DNA of 64,000 nt from Xenophilus aerolatus (GTDB taxonomy: Bacteria > Pseudomonadota > Gammaproteobacteria > Burkholderiales > Burkholderiaceae_C): the NCBI GenBank assembly GCA_030418545.1, contig QAIB01000001.1, positions 930,001-994,000 on the forward strand, in the 5' to 3' direction. Shown in pieces: positions 43,958 to 57,282 of this stretch (its first letter is position 1; each line of letters opens with the position of its first letter). A program made the position numbers and the translations under genes. The notes under the pieces are model-generated. The model saw only the letters and a list, made by a program, of their open reading frames with translations. It made no database searches and was not told the origin of the DNA.

Positions 43958-46510
43958 ATGAACACACACTTCAGTCGCTTTCGCCTGCGTAGCGTGGCAG
44001 CGGTGGTGGCCAGCGCGCTGGCCGCGACGGCCGCCTGGGCCGTCGAACCTTTCACGGTACGCGACATCCGGATCGAAGGCCTCCAGCGGGTGGAACCGGG
44101 CACCGTCTTTGCGTCGATGCCGTTGCGCGTGGGTGAAACCTACACCGACGACCGAGGCTCTGCGGCGATCCGTGCACTGTTCGATCTGGGACTGTTCAAG
44201 GACGTGCGCATCGATGTCAGCGGCAACGTCCTGGTGGTGATCGTCGAGGAACGGCCCACGATCGCGAGCGTCGACTTCTCGGGCACCAAGGAGTTCGAGA
44301 AGGAAGCGCTGCAGAAGGCTCTGCGCGAGATCGGCCTGGCCGACGGCCGGCCCTACGACAAGGCGCTGGCCGACCGCGCAGAGCAGGAGCTCAAGCGCCA
44401 GTACATCACGCGCAGCCTCTACAACGTCGACGTCGTCACCACGGTCACGCCGATCGAGCGCAATCGCGTGAACCTCACCTTCACCGTCACCGAAGGGGAG
44501 TCGGCGCGCATCAAGGACATCCGCGTCGTGGGCAACCAGGCCTTCAGCGAATCGACGCTGCTGGGCCTGTTCGACCAGGACACGGGCGGCTGGCTGGCCT
44601 GGTACACCAAGTCCAACCAGTACTCGCGCACCAAGCTCAACGCCGACCTCGAGCAACTGCGCTCGTACTACATCACGCGCGGCTACATGGAGTTCCGAAT
44701 CGACTCCACGCAGGTGGCGATCTCCCCCGACCGCCAGGACCTGTCGATCACCGTGAACATCACCGAAGGGCCGAAGTACGTCGTCTCGGGCGTCAAGCTC
44801 GAAGGCAACTACCTGGGCCGGGAAGAAGAGTTCAAGTCGCTCGTGACCATCAAACCGGGTGAGGCCTACAACGGCGACCAGGTCACCGAAACCACGAAGG
44901 CCTTCAGCGACTACTTCTCCAGCTTCGGCTATGCCTTCGCCAAGGTGCAGGCCAAGCCCGAGATCGACCGCCAGAACAATCGCGTGACCCTGGTGCTCCA
45001 GGCCGAGCCGGTGCGCCGGGTCTATGTTCGCAAGGTCAACGTGGCCGGCAACAACAAGACGCGCGACGAAGTGATCCGCCGCGAGTTCCGCCAGTACGAG
45101 GCCTCCTGGTACGACGGCGACCGCATCAAGCTGTCGCGCGAGCGCGTCGACCGCCTGGGCTACTTCAAGGAAGTCAACGTCGAGACCCAGGAAGTGCCGG
45201 GCTCGCCGGACCAGGTCGACCTGACCGTGCAGGTCGAGGAAAAGCCGACGGGCACGCTGCAGCTCGGTGCCGGCTTCTCGAGCGCGGAGAAGGTGTCGCT
45301 CAACTTCGGCATCACGCAGGAGAACGTGTTCGGCTCGGGCAACTATCTGGGCCTGCAGGTCAACACCAGCAAGTTCAACCGCACGATCTCGCTGACCACC
45401 ACCGATCCGTACTTCACCAAGGACGGCATCTCGCGCACGCTGAGCGTCTTCCACCAGCGCACCACGCCGTACTACTCGCAGGACGGCGATTACACGCTGA
45501 CCAGCGAAGGAGGTTCCATCCGCTTCGGTGTGCCGTTCAGCGAGATCGACACGGTGTTCTTCGGCGCGGGCGTCGAGCGCTACAAGTTCGAGACCGGTGC
45601 GTCGTCGTTGCTCAACGCGGCCGACATCTACGACCTGCTCAATCAGCCGACGACGGCGAATTACTACCGCTACATCTATGCACGCTCGGTGCCCGGCGCC
45701 TACCTGAACTACTTCGGGTGCAGCCGCGGCGGCTCCAACGGTGCGTACCTCAACGCCGTGAGCAACAGCTACGCGCTGAGCTGCAGCCAGGACTCGGTGT
45801 GGGGCATCCCCCTGACCGTGGGCTGGGCACGCGACGACCGCGACAGTGCGCTGGTGCCGACGCGCGGCCGGCTGCAGCGCGCCAACCTGGAGGTGGGCGT
45901 CGGTGGCGACTTCAAGTACGTCAAGACGAGCTACCAGTACCAGCAGTTCATCCCGCTGTCCAAGCAGTACACACTGGCGCTCAACGCGGACATCGGCGCT
46001 GCCAAGGCGTACGGCGGCAAGGAATTCCCGATCTTCAAGAACTTCTACGCCGGTGGCCTGGGCTCCGTGCGCGGCTTCGAGCAGAACTCGCTTGGCCCGC
46101 GCGACTCCATCACGCAGGCGGCACTCGGCGGCACCAAGAAGGCCGTGTTCAACATCGAGCTGAGCACGCCGTTCCCCGGTGCCGGCAACGACCGGACGCT
46201 GCGCCTGTACACCTTCCTGGACGCCGGCAACGTGTTCGGCGACAAGAGCTGCGCGGTGGCCAATCCCTTCATCGGCCTGCCGGGCGAAACGGCGGAGCAG
46301 TGCGAGCGCCGCTACAAGGCCGAGCGCAAGTTCCGGGCATCGGCGGGCATCGGCATCAGCTGGATCTCGCCACTGGGCCCGCTGCGTCTGTCGTACGCGG
46401 TGCCGATCCGCCAGCAGAAGGAAGTCACCAACCCTGACAACCCCTTCTACCCCCTCATTCCTGCGGACCGCGTGCAGCGCGTCCAGTTCCAGATCGGGAC
46501 TTCTTTCTGA
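43958..46510 (+). CDS. bamA: Outer membrane protein assembly factor BamA
   Basis: Essential beta-barrel that inserts outer-membrane proteins. 850 aa precursor: signal peptide (residues 1-27, ...AAWA), five POTRA domains (about 28-430) and a 16-stranded barrel with the conserved VRGF motif in GSVRGFEQN near residue 703. Two extracellular cysteine pairs, Cys588/Cys609 and Cys765/Cys782, are visible and could form disulfides, which enterobacterial BamA also has elsewhere. Slightly longer than the E. coli protein. Overlaps skp by one base. Confidence 0.96.
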   Translation: MNTHFSRFRLRSVAAVVASALAATAAWAVEPFTVRDIRIEGLQRVEPGTVFASMPLRVGETYTDDRGSAAIRALFDLGLFKDVRIDVSGNVLVVIVEERPTIASVDFSGTKEFEKEALQKALREIGLADGRPYDKALADRAEQELKRQYITRSLYNVDVVTTVTPIERNRVNLTFTVTEGESARIKDIRVVGNQAFSESTLLGLFDQDTGGWLAWYTKSNQYSRTKLNADLEQLRSYYITRGYMEFRIDSTQVAISPDRQDLSITVNITEGPKYVVSGVKLEGNYLGREEEFKSLVTIKPGEAYNGDQVTETTKAFSDYFSSFGYAFAKVQAKPEIDRQNNRVTLVLQAEPVRRVYVRKVNVAGNNKTRDEVIRREFRQYEASWYDGDRIKLSRERVDRLGYFKEVNVETQEVPGSPDQVDLTVQVEEKPTGTLQLGAGFSSAEKVSLNFGITQENVFGSGNYLGLQVNTSKFNRTISLTTTDPYFTKDGISRTLSVFHQRTTPYYSQDGDYTLTSEGGSIRFGVPFSEIDTVFFGAGVERYKFETGASSLLNAADIYDLLNQPTTANYYRYIYARSVPGAYLNYFGCSRGGSNGAYLNAVSNSYALSCSQDSVWGIPLTVGWARDDRDSALVPTRGRLQRANLEVGVGGDFKYVKTSYQYQQFIPLSKQYTLALNADIGAAKAYGGKEFPIFKNFYAGGLGSVRGFEQNSLGPRDSITQAALGGTKKAVFNIELSTPFPGAGNDRTLRLYTFLDAGNVFGDKSCAVANPFIGLPGETAEQCERRYKAERKFRASAGIGISWISPLGPLRLSYAVPIRQQKEVTNPDNPFYPLIPADRVQRVQFQIGTSF

Positions 46511-47037
46511 TGAAGCAGCTGTATCAATGGGTCGCCGCTGCCGCGCTCGCAGGCGCGGCCGCCGTCAATCCCGTCTGGGCGCAGGAAGCATTTCGCTTCG
46601 GCGTCGTCAACCCCGACCGCGTGATGCGCGAGGCGCCCGCGGCCAAGGCCGCGCAGGCACGTCTCGAGCAGGAGTTCCTCAAGCGCGAGAAGGACCTCAA
46701 GGACCAGGAAGCCGGGCTGAAGACCGCTTCGGACAGGTTCGAGCGTGAAGCGCCGACCCTGTCCGAGTCGCAGCGCACCGCCCGCCAGCGCCAGCTGGTG
46801 GACCAGGACCGCGACTTCCAGCGCAAGCGGCGCGAGTTCCAGGAAGACCTGAACCTGCGCCGCAGCGAAGAGCTGCAGAAGGTCTACGAGAGCGCACAGC
46901 GCGCCATCAAGCAGGTCGCAGAGGCCGAGAAGTACGACGTGATCCTGCAGGACGCGGTGTATGTCAATCCGAAGCACGACATCACCGAGAAGGTCATCAA
47001 GGCCCTGAACGCGGCGCCGGCCGGCAACGGCAAGTGA
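46510..47037 (+). CDS. skp: Periplasmic chaperone Skp/OmpH
   Basis: 175 aa with a signal peptide (cleavage near VWA-QE) and the helical Skp tentacle region rich in K, E, R and Q ([19 protein letters not shown]). Carries unfolded outer-membrane proteins through the periplasm to BamA. ATG overlaps the bamA stop (TGATG). Confidence 0.93.
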   Translation: MKQLYQWVAAAALAGAAAVNPVWAQEAFRFGVVNPDRVMREAPAAKAAQARLEQEFLKREKDLKDQEAGLKTASDRFEREAPTLSESQRTARQRQLVDQDRDFQRKRREFQEDLNLRRSEELQKVYESAQRAIKQVAEAEKYDVILQDAVYVNPKHDITEKVIKALNAAPAGNGK

Positions 47038-47050
47038 CGCCCTGACTGGC

Positions 47051-48040
47051 GTGGCACTGCGACTCGGTGAGATCGTCGATGCGCTCGGTGGCGAGCTGCA
47101 GGGCGACGAGGCCTTCGAAGTCCGGCGCCTCGCGCCCCTGGCCACCGCCGGGCCCGATGCGCTGAGCTTCCTCAGCCACCCCAAGTACCGCAAGGAACTG
47201 GCCGCCTCCCGGGCGGCCTGTGTCATTGTGTCGCCCGCGATGCGCGAGGCAGCCGCCGAGCGCGGCAGCTTCATCGTCAGCGACGACCCCTACCTGTACT
47301 TCGCCCGGCTCACGCAGCTGTGGAAGGCGCGGCATGCGCGCGTGGAAGGCCCACGCATCCATTCCTCGGCGGTGATCGACCCGGCCGCGCAGGTCGACCC
47401 CACCGCGCGCATCGGTGCGCTGTGCGTGGTCGAGCGCGGCGCCCGCATCGGCGCCGGCACGGTGCTCAAGTCGCGCGTCACCGTCAGCGAGGACTGCGTG
47501 GTCGGCGCCCGCTGCCTGCTGCATCCGGGCGTGGTGGTCGGTGCCGACGGCTTCGGGCTGGCGCCGCACCAGGGCGCCTGGGTGAAGATCGAGCAGCTCG
47601 GTGCCGTGCGCATCGGCGACGACGTCGAGATTGGCGCCAACACCTGCATCGACCGCGGCGCGCTGGAGGACACCGTCATCGAGGACGGCGTCAAGCTCGA
47701 CAACCTGATCCAGATCGGCCACAACGTGCGCGTCGGCAGGCACACCGCGATGGCCGGCTGTGTGGGTGTGGCCGGCAGTGCCGACATCGGCGCGAATTGC
47801 ACCATCGGCGGCGGCGCGATCGTGCTCGGGCACCTCCGGCTGGCCGATGGCGTGCACATCTCGGCAGCGACGGTGGTCACGCGCTCCATCCTGAAGCCTG
47901 GGCAATACACCGGCATGTTTCCCATCGACGACAATGCGGCGTGGGAGAAGAACGCTGCCACCCTGAAGCAGCTGCACACGCTGCGGGAACGACTCAAGGC
48001 CCTCGAAAAGTCGATGGGGCCGGACAACAAGACACCATGA
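47051..48040 (+). CDS. lpxD: UDP-3-O-(3-hydroxyacyl)glucosamine N-acyltransferase
   Basis: Third lipid A enzyme. 329 aa; N-terminal substrate-binding domain, then left-handed beta-helix of hexapeptide repeats ([27 protein letters not shown]) and the catalytic His in the [12 protein letters not shown] loop. GTG start (GTGGCACTGCGACTC gives MALRLGEI), as in relatives. Overlaps fabZ by four bases. Confidence 0.97.
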   Translation: MALRLGEIVDALGGELQGDEAFEVRRLAPLATAGPDALSFLSHPKYRKELAASRAACVIVSPAMREAAAERGSFIVSDDPYLYFARLTQLWKARHARVEGPRIHSSAVIDPAAQVDPTARIGALCVVERGARIGAGTVLKSRVTVSEDCVVGARCLLHPGVVVGADGFGLAPHQGAWVKIEQLGAVRIGDDVEIGANTCIDRGALEDTVIEDGVKLDNLIQIGHNVRVGRHTAMAGCVGVAGSADIGANCTIGGGAIVLGHLRLADGVHISAATVVTRSILKPGQYTGMFPIDDNAAWEKNAATLKQLHTLRERLKALEKSMGPDNKTP

Positions 48041-48489
48041 CGACGACGCTCGACATCCACCAGATCCTCAAGCTCCTGCCGCACCGCTACCCCTTCCTGC
48101 TGGTGGACCGCGTGCTGGACATGGAGAAGGGCAAGCGCATCACCGCGCTGAAGAACGTGACGATGAACGAGCCCTTCTTCAACGGCCACTTCCCGCACCG
48201 CCCGGTGATGCCCGGCGTACTCATGCTCGAGGCGATGGCGCAGGCGGCGGCGCTGCTGTCCTTCAAGTCGCTGGACATCGTGCCGGACGAGAACATGGTC
48301 TATTACTTCGCGGCCATCGACGGCGCGCGTTTCAAGCGCCCGGTCGAGCCGGGCGACCAGCTCACGCTGGAGGTCGAGATCGACCGCATGAAGGCCGGTA
48401 TCTCCAAGTTCAAGGGCCGTGCCCTGGTGGGAACCGAAGTCGCTTGCGAGGCGCACCTGATGTGCGCCATGCGCCGGATCGACGCCTGA
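48037..48489 (+). CDS. fabZ: 3-hydroxyacyl-ACP dehydratase FabZ
   Basis: Hotdog-fold dehydratase of fatty-acid elongation. 150 aa with [13 protein letters not shown], the catalytic His/Glu region [21 protein letters not shown] (Glu about residue 69), and [12 protein letters not shown]. Placed among lpxD and lpxA as in most proteobacteria, where it balances fatty acid and lipid A supply. Confidence 0.98.
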   Translation: MTTTLDIHQILKLLPHRYPFLLVDRVLDMEKGKRITALKNVTMNEPFFNGHFPHRPVMPGVLMLEAMAQAAALLSFKSLDIVPDENMVYYFAAIDGARFKRPVEPGDQLTLEVEIDRMKAGISKFKGRALVGTEVACEAHLMCAMRRIDA

Positions 48490-48501
48490 GCCGCCGGCCG
48501 A

Positions 48502-49290
48502 ATGACGCAGATCCATCCGACGGCGCTCGTCGATCCGAAGGCCGAGCTCGACGCCACGGTGACGGTCGGGCCCTATGCGGTCATCGGCCCCAAGGTGCGC
48601 ATCGGCGCCGGCACGACCGTCGGCCCGCACTGCGTGATCGAGGGCCGCACGACCCTCGGCCGCGACAACCGCATCTTCCAGTTCGCGTCGCTGGGCGCGA
48701 TTCCGCAGGACAAGAAGTACGCCGGTGAAGACACCGAGCTGGTGATCGGCGATCGCAACGTGGTCCGCGAGTTCTGCACCTTCAACCTCGGGACGGTGCA
48801 GGACGCCGGCGCGACGCGCATCGGAGACGACAACTGGATCATGGCCTACGTGCACATCGCGCACGACTGCCAGATCGGCAACCAGACCACCATGGCCAAC
48901 AACACCACCCTGGCCGGCCACGTGCAGGTGGGCGACTGGGCCACCATCGGCGGGCTGGTGGGCGTGCTGCAGCGCATGCGCATCGGCGCCCATGCGATGG
49001 TGGGTTTCGCCGGCCACGTCAACAAGGACGTCCCGCCCTTCATGGTGGTGGATGGCAACCCGCTCACGGTGCGCGGCGTCAATCTCGTCGGCCTGCGGCG
49101 GCGCGACTTCTCCGCCGAGAGGCTGTCGGCAATCCGCGAGATGCACAAGCTGCTCTACCGCCAGGGCAAGACGCTCGACGAGGCGCGCTCCGGTATCCAG
49201 GCCCTGGCCGCGCTCGGCGGCGGCATCGAGGCCGACGTGGCGCTGATGGACGGCTTCCTCGCCACGGCGGCCAGCGGCATCGCGCGCTGA
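48502..49290 (+). CDS. lpxA: UDP-N-acetylglucosamine acyltransferase
   Basis: First lipid A enzyme. 262-aa trimer of hexapeptide repeats ([20 protein letters not shown]), catalytic His in [12 protein letters not shown] (about residue 122), and the [13 protein letters not shown]-terminal helices. Starts 12 bases after fabZ. Confidence 0.97.
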   Translation: MTQIHPTALVDPKAELDATVTVGPYAVIGPKVRIGAGTTVGPHCVIEGRTTLGRDNRIFQFASLGAIPQDKKYAGEDTELVIGDRNVVREFCTFNLGTVQDAGATRIGDDNWIMAYVHIAHDCQIGNQTTMANNTTLAGHVQVGDWATIGGLVGVLQRMRIGAHAMVGFAGHVNKDVPPFMVVDGNPLTVRGVNLVGLRRRDFSAERLSAIREMHKLLYRQGKTLDEARSGIQALAALGGGIEADVALMDGFLATAASGIAR

Positions 49291-49363
49291 TGCGGGGCTG
49301 GGGCGACATCTCCCTCCACCGCCTGCCGTCGACGTCCAGGCACGCGGCATCGGGGTGCACGCG

Positions 49364-50518
49364 ATGACGGGCGAGAACGCGCAGGCACGACAGTTCGCCC
49401 TCGTGGCCGGCGAGCCCTCGGGCGACCTGCTCGCGGGCCTGCTGCTGGACGGCCTGCAGCGCCGCTTCCCGGACGTGAAGACGGTCGGCATCGGCGGCCC
49501 GCAGATGATCGCGCGCGGCTTCGAGAGCTGGTGGCCGCAGGAGAAGCTGGCGGTGCGCGGCTACATCGAGGTGCTGCGCCACTACGCCGAGATCGCCGCT
49601 ATCCGTCGCCAGCTCAAGGCGCGGCTGCTGCGCGAGTGGCCCGAGCTCTTCATCGGCGTCGATGCGCCCGACTTCAACCTCGACCTCGAGGCCGGCCTGC
49701 GCGGGCGCGGCATCAAGACCGTGCACTTCGTCTGCCCCTCCATCTGGGCTTGGCGCGCCGACCGCATCGAGAAAGTCCGCGCCGCAGCAGACCACGTGCT
49801 GTGCATCTTCCCATTCGAGCCGGCGCTGCTGGCGGAGCAGGGCGTCGCGGCCAGCTACGTCGGCCACCCGCTGGCCAACGTCATTCCCATGCAGCCCGAC
49901 CGGGCCGCGGCGCGTCGGGCGCTGGGCCTGTCGATGGAGGCACCCGTCGTGGCGCTGCTTCCGGGCAGCCGCCGCTCCGAGTTGCGCTACCTCGCTTCGC
50001 GGTTCTTTTCAGCTGCAGCGCTCATGCAGCGTACGCAGCCTGCTATGGAATTCATAGCGCCCGTGATCCCCAGCCTGCGCGCGGAGGCCGAGCAGCTGCT
50101 GGCCGCCAGCCCGATGGCCGGGCGCGTCCGTCTGGTCGACGGCCAGTCGCACGCGGTGCTGGCGGCCTGCGACGCGACGCTCATCGCCAGCGGCACGGCG
50201 ACGCTGGAGGCGGCGCTGTTCAAGCGGCCCATGGTGATCGCCTACAACATGAACCGTGTGTCCTGGCACCTGATGCACCGCCAGCAGCTGCAGCCGTGGG
50301 TGGGTTTGCCGAACATCCTGTGCGGCGAGTTCGTGGTGCCCGAACTCCTGCAGGACGCGGCCAGCCCGGAGGCGCTGGCCGAGGCCACGCTGGCCTGGCT
50401 CCAGGATCCGGACCGGGTGCAGGCGGTGGAACGAAAATTCACCGCCATGCACGTGCAACTGCAGCGCGATACGCCGACACTGTGCGCCGATGCGATCCAG
50501 AAAGTTCTTGAAGGCTGA
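49364..50518 (+). CDS. lpxB: Lipid-A-disaccharide synthase
   Basis: Membrane-associated GT-B transferase joining UDP-diacyl-GlcN and lipid X. 384 aa: GEPSGDLL (residues 15-22), [24 protein letters not shown] and [13 protein letters not shown] at 49364 is used; a GTG at 49355 is also in frame. Residues 217-232 ([16 protein letters not shown]) come from an in-frame 48-bp repeat copy in the middle of the protein. Its stop lies 29 bases inside rnhB. Confidence 0.96.
   Translation: MTGENAQARQFALVAGEPSGDLLAGLLLDGLQRRFPDVKTVGIGGPQMIARGFESWWPQEKLAVRGYIEVLRHYAEIAAIRRQLKARLLREWPELFIGVDAPDFNLDLEAGLRGRGIKTVHFVCPSIWAWRADRIEKVRAAADHVLCIFPFEPALLAEQGVAASYVGHPLANVIPMQPDRAAARRALGLSMEAPVVALLPGSRRSELRYLASRFFSAAALMQRTQPAMEFIAPVIPSLRAEAEQLLAASPMAGRVRLVDGQSHAVLAACDATLIASGTATLEAALFKRPMVIAYNMNRVSWHLMHRQQLQPWVGLPNILCGEFVVPELLQDAASPEALAEATLAWLQDPDRVQAVERKFTAMHVQLQRDTPTLCADAIQKVLEG
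50011..50059 (+). repeat. 48-bp dispersed repeat, copy I (inside lpxB)
   Basis: Starts AGCTGCAGCGCTC and ends GCTATGGAATTCATAGCG. Sixteen codons in the lpxB frame (50012-50059) starting Ala-Ala-Ala; both halves of the GCTAT/ATAGC arm pair are intact. Confidence 0.78.
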
Positions 50519-51182
50519 GCAAGCGCGTCTGGTCTGGGACGCGCCCGGTCTCCTTGCCGGCGTGGACGAAGCAGGCCGCGGCCCGCTGGCCGGCCCGGTC
50601 GTGGCAGCCGCGGTGATCCTGGACGACCAGAAACCCATCCGCGGCCTGGCCGACTCCAAGACGCTCACGGCCCTGCAGCGCGAGAAGCTGCACGACCAGA
50701 TCCTCGCCAAGGCGCTGTGCTGCTCCATCGCACAGGCCAGCGTGGAGGAGATCGACACCCACAACATCCTCGGCGCCACGATGCTGGCCATGCGTCGCGC
50801 GGTCGACGGGCTGCGGCTCAAGCCGGCCAAGGTGCTGGTGGACGGCAACCGCCTGCCCACACTGGACGTGCTGGCCGAGGCGGTGGTCAAGGGCGATGCG
50901 CTGGTGAAGGCGATCTCGGCCGCGTCGATCCTGGCCAAGGTGCACCGCGACCGGCTGTGCGAGCAGCTGCACGTGGAATTCCCGGCCTACGGCTTCGCCG
51001 GGCACAAGGGCTACGGCACGCCTGAACACCTGGCGGCCCTGCAGGTGCATGGCGCCTGCGTGCATCACCGGCGCTCGTTCTCGCCTGTGGCAGAGGCCCT
51101 GGCGCGTGTACCCGTCATGTCGGCTTCCATCTCCGTGCAGGTGCAGACTGTCGAGCTCGCCCTGTCGCAGCCCGCCGCCTGA
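50490..51182 (+). CDS. rnhB: Ribonuclease HII
   Basis: 230-aa enzyme cutting RNA in RNA-DNA hybrids. Active-site motif [15 protein letters not shown] near residue 24, LADSKTL and the late [13 protein letters not shown]. The start at 50490 is inside lpxB (29-bp overlap); a downstream TTG at codon 7 is a possible alternative. It has a C-terminal extension past the usual RNase HII core (after VAEALARV). Confidence 0.95.
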   Translation: MRSRKFLKAEQARLVWDAPGLLAGVDEAGRGPLAGPVVAAAVILDDQKPIRGLADSKTLTALQREKLHDQILAKALCCSIAQASVEEIDTHNILGATMLAMRRAVDGLRLKPAKVLVDGNRLPTLDVLAEAVVKGDALVKAISAASILAKVHRDRLCEQLHVEFPAYGFAGHKGYGTPEHLAALQVHGACVHHRRSFSPVAEALARVPVMSASISVQVQTVELALSQPAA

Positions 51183-51190
51183 ATCTCGCC

Positions 51191-51985
51191 GTGTCCGTGA
51201 GCCCGCCCGAGCCGACGCGCATCCAGTCGCGCGACAACCCCTTGCTCAAGGAGCTGCGCAAGCTGGCGCAGGACCCCGGCGCCTACCGCAAGCTCGGCCG
51301 GGTGTGGCTCGAGGGCGACCACCTGTGCCGGGCCGCGCTCTCCCGGGGCCTGCGGCCGTCCGTGGCGGTGTTTTCGGAGTCTTTTTGGCCTCGGGCCCCC
51401 GCGGGATGGACGCAGGCTGCTATCAAGACCGTAGTGGTCGACGATGCGCTGCTGGCCGCCGGCAGCGGCCTCGAGTCGCCGGCGCCCATGGGTTTCGTGC
51501 TCGACCTGCCGGCGCCGCCTGCGTTGTCGCCCAGCGTGCCGACGGTCCTGCTCGATCGGCTGCAGGATCCGGGCAATGTGGGCTCCATCCTGCGCAGTGC
51601 GGCCGCCTTCGGCTTCGGCCAGGTGGTGGCGCTCAAGGGCACGGCGGCGCTGTGGTCGCCCAAGGTGCTGCGGGCCGGCATGGGTGCGCATTTCGGTTTG
51701 CAACTGGTCGAAGGTGCGACGCCCGATGCGCTCGACGCCCTGCAGATGCCGTGGATCGCCACCAGCTCGCACCGTGGGGAGTGGCTGCACGAGTCCCGGT
51801 TGCCGATGCCCTGCGCCTGGCTGCTGGGCCACGAAGGGCAGGGCGTCTCGCCGGCGCTGGAGGCGCGCGCGTCGCAGCACATCCGCATCGCGCAACCGGG
51901 TGGCGAGGAATCGCTGAACGTGGCCGCCGCGGCCGCCATCTGCCTGCATGCGAGCGCGGCGGGGCGGTTGTCGGACAGGGCCTGA
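51191..51985 (+). CDS. TrmH/SpoU family RNA 2'-O-methyltransferase
   Basis: 264-aa SPOUT-class methyltransferase. Motif 1 in RLQDPGNVGSILRSAAAFG (residues about 119-137), motif 2 LLGHEGQGVS and motif 3 EESLNVAAAAAI form the knotted cofactor site; an N-terminal substrate-binding part with RVWLEGDH precedes them. GTG start. Target is probably rRNA, exact site unknown. Residues 67-82 (PRAPAGWTQAAIKTVV) arise from a repeat copy in frame, in the N-terminal part. Confidence 0.9.
   Translation: MSVSPPEPTRIQSRDNPLLKELRKLAQDPGAYRKLGRVWLEGDHLCRAALSRGLRPSVAVFSESFWPRAPAGWTQAAIKTVVVDDALLAAGSGLESPAPMGFVLDLPAPPALSPSVPTVLLDRLQDPGNVGSILRSAAAFGFGQVVALKGTAALWSPKVLRAGMGAHFGLQLVEGATPDALDALQMPWIATSSHRGEWLHESRLPMPCAWLLGHEGQGVSPALEARASQHIRIAQPGGEESLNVAAAAAICLHASAAGRLSDRA
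51388..51436 (+). repeat. 48-bp dispersed repeat, copy J (inside SpoU methyltransferase gene)
   Basis: Left half is diverged, but the ACGCAGGCTGCTATCAAGACCGTAGTG end keeps the spacing and register of the family. Sixteen codons 51389-51436. Confidence 0.55.
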
Positions 51986-52081
51986 ATGCCGCGCCGCGGC
52001 CTGCGCACTTGGCCCGCCGCCAACTCCCCAGATCGGTGCCGAACTCGCGCCACCCACAGGGAAAGTACCGAGTGGCCGGGC

Positions 52082-52087
52082 TATAAT
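52082..52087 (+). promoter_or_regulatory. Predicted -10 of the carAB promoter
   Basis: Perfect TATAAT at 52082-52087, about 130 nt before the carA GTG. The -35 at the proper distance (GGGAAA) is poor, so the promoter may depend on an activator or differ. The leader contains no clear riboswitch. Confidence 0.6.
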
Positions 52088-52218
52088 CAGAGGCTTTCCC
52101 GCTCACACCCGCCCACAGCGCACGCAAGCCTCATCCCTGACGAAAGCCGCAACCCGTTTGCCCGACTGCCGGGCGTCTTGGGTCCGCTTTGGGCGTCATC
52201 CATCAACGGAGAACCCCA

Positions 52219-53395
52219 GTGCTTTCATCCCTTCAGGGATCCTTCCCGCCCGCCATCCTGGCGCTCGCAGACGGCACGGTCTTTCTCGGCAAGTCGATCG
52301 GTGCCACCGGCACCACCGTCGGCGAGGTGGTGTTCAACACCGCCATCACCGGCTATCAGGAAATCCTCACCGACCCCAGCTATTGCCAGCAGATCGTCAC
52401 GCTGACGTATCCGCACATCGGCAACTACGGGGTCAACGAGGAAGACGTCGAGGCTGACAAGATCCATGCCGCAGGCCTGATCATCAAGGACCTGCCGCTC
52501 ATCGCCTCCAACTTCCGCAAGACGGCGACCCTCTCCGAATACCTGGTCCAGGGCAAGACCGTCGCCATTGCCGGCATCGACACCCGCAGGCTCACCCGCC
52601 ACCTGCGCACGAAGGGCGCACAGAACGGCGCCATCGTCGGCCTCGCTGCCGGCGAGTCGGTCACGCAAGCCGTCATCGACCGGGCGATTGCCGCCGCCAA
52701 GGCCGCGCCCAGCATGGCCGGCCTGGACCTGGCCAAGGTGGTGTCGGTGACGCAGACCTACGAGTGGACCCAGACCGAGTGGAAGCTCGGCGCGGGCTAC
52801 GGCGTGCAGATCACGCCGAAGTTCCACGTCGTCGCCTTCGACTACGGCGTCAAGAAGAACATCCTGCGCATGATCGCGCAGCGCGGCGCCCGCATCACCG
52901 TGGTGCCGGCCCAGACGCCCGCGGCCGACGTGCTCAAGCTCAAGCCCGACGGCATCTTCCTGGCCAACGGGCCCGGCGACCCGGAGCCCTGCGACTACGC
53001 GATCAAGGCCGTGGCCGAACTGATCGAGACGGGCATTCCCACCTTCGGCATCTGCCTGGGCCACCAGATCATGGCCCTGGCCTCGGGCGCCAAGACCTTC
53101 AAGATGAAGTTCGGCCACCACGGCGCGAACCACCCCGTGAAGGACCTGGACAACGGCCGCGTGAGCATCACCAGCCAGAACCATGGCTTCGCGGTGGACG
53201 AGAAGACCCTGCCGGCCATCCTGCGTCCCACGCACGTCAGCCTGTTCGACAACACGCTGCAGGGCCTCGCCCGCACCGACCGGCCGGCCTTCTGCTTCCA
53301 GGGCCACCCGGAAGCCTCGCCCGGCCCGCACGACATCGGCTACCTGTTCGACCGGTTCACGGCACTCATGGAAAAACACAAGGCGGAGGCCGCGA

Positions 53396-53403
<8 letters not shown>
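52219..53403 (+). CDS. carA: Carbamoyl-phosphate synthase small subunit
   Basis: Glutaminase subunit that passes ammonia to CarB for arginine and pyrimidine synthesis. 394 aa: N-terminal [13 protein letters not shown] and [21 protein letters not shown], then the class I amidotransferase domain with catalytic Cys279 in FGICLGHQ and His in [16 protein letters not shown] at 52219 after CGGAGA is preferred. Overlaps carB by eight bases. Confidence 0.97.
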
Positions 53404-56623
<3,220 letters not shown>

Positions 56624-56647
56624 GGTGACGACGCGCCGCGGAGCCGC

Positions 56648-56675
56648 TTGATGCGGTCCGCGGGCGCGGCATAAT
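56648..56675 (+). promoter_or_regulatory. Predicted greA promoter
   Basis: TTGATG (56648-56653) and CATAAT (56670-56675) at 16-bp spacing, downstream of carB. Transcription would start about 56682, 100 nt before the greA ATG, just before a hairpin. Confidence 0.5.
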
Positions 56676-56690
56676 GGACCGCAATTCGAC

Positions 56691-56719
56691 ACCGCCAGGC
56701 GGCAACGCCCGGCGGTTTT
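56691..56719 (+). terminator. Hairpin with T-run in the greA leader
   Basis: ACCGCC (56691-56696) pairs with GGCGGT (56711-56716) around an AGGCGGCAACGCCC region that can itself fold, followed by TTTTGCTTTT. It can end carB transcripts or, in transcripts from the promoter just upstream, act as an attenuator before greA. Confidence 0.6.
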
Positions 56720-56782
56720 GCTTTTGATGACGGCCTTCGGCACCCCGGCGTGCCGCGGCCGCAGAGACAACGGAGATTCGCA

Positions 56783-57265
56783 ATGGCCACGACCACCCTT
56801 CCCATCACCAAGCGCGGCGCCGAGAAGCTGCGCGAGGAACTGCATCGCCTCAAGACCGTGGAGCGTCCCGCGGTGATCAACGCGATTGCCGAAGCGCGCG
56901 CCCAGGGCGACCTGAGCGAGAACGCCGACTACGACGCCGCCAAGGACCGCCAGGGCTTCATCGAGGGCCGCATCCAGGAGATCGAGGGCAAGCTGTCGGT
57001 GGCGCAGATCATCGACCCCACGGCCATCGACGGTGGCGGCAAGGTGGTCTTCGGCGCCACGGTCGAGCTGGAAGAGGAGAGCTCCGGCGAGGCCGTGAAG
57101 TACCAGATCGTCGGCGAGGACGAGGCCGATCTGAAGCAGGGCCTGATCAACGTCTCCAGCCCGATCGCACGCGCGCTCATCGGCAAGGAGGAGGGCGACA
57201 CCGCCGTGGTGCAGGCGCCCGGCGGCGAGAAGCGTTACGAGATCGTGGCGGTCAGCTACCGCTGA
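56783..57265 (+). CDS. greA: Transcription elongation factor GreA
   Basis: 160-aa factor that stimulates RNA polymerase to cleave backtracked transcripts. Coiled-coil N-terminal domain with the acidic tip [13 protein letters not shown] (around residue 42) and globular C-terminal domain ([22 protein letters not shown]). ATG follows CGGAG by eight bases. carAB-greA order is common in proteobacteria. Confidence 0.98.
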   Translation: MATTTLPITKRGAEKLREELHRLKTVERPAVINAIAEARAQGDLSENADYDAAKDRQGFIEGRIQEIEGKLSVAQIIDPTAIDGGGKVVFGATVELEEESSGEAVKYQIVGEDEADLKQGLINVSSPIARALIGKEEGDTAVVQAPGGEKRYEIVAVSYR

Positions 57266-57282
57266 GCAGGGCGGGTCGCACG

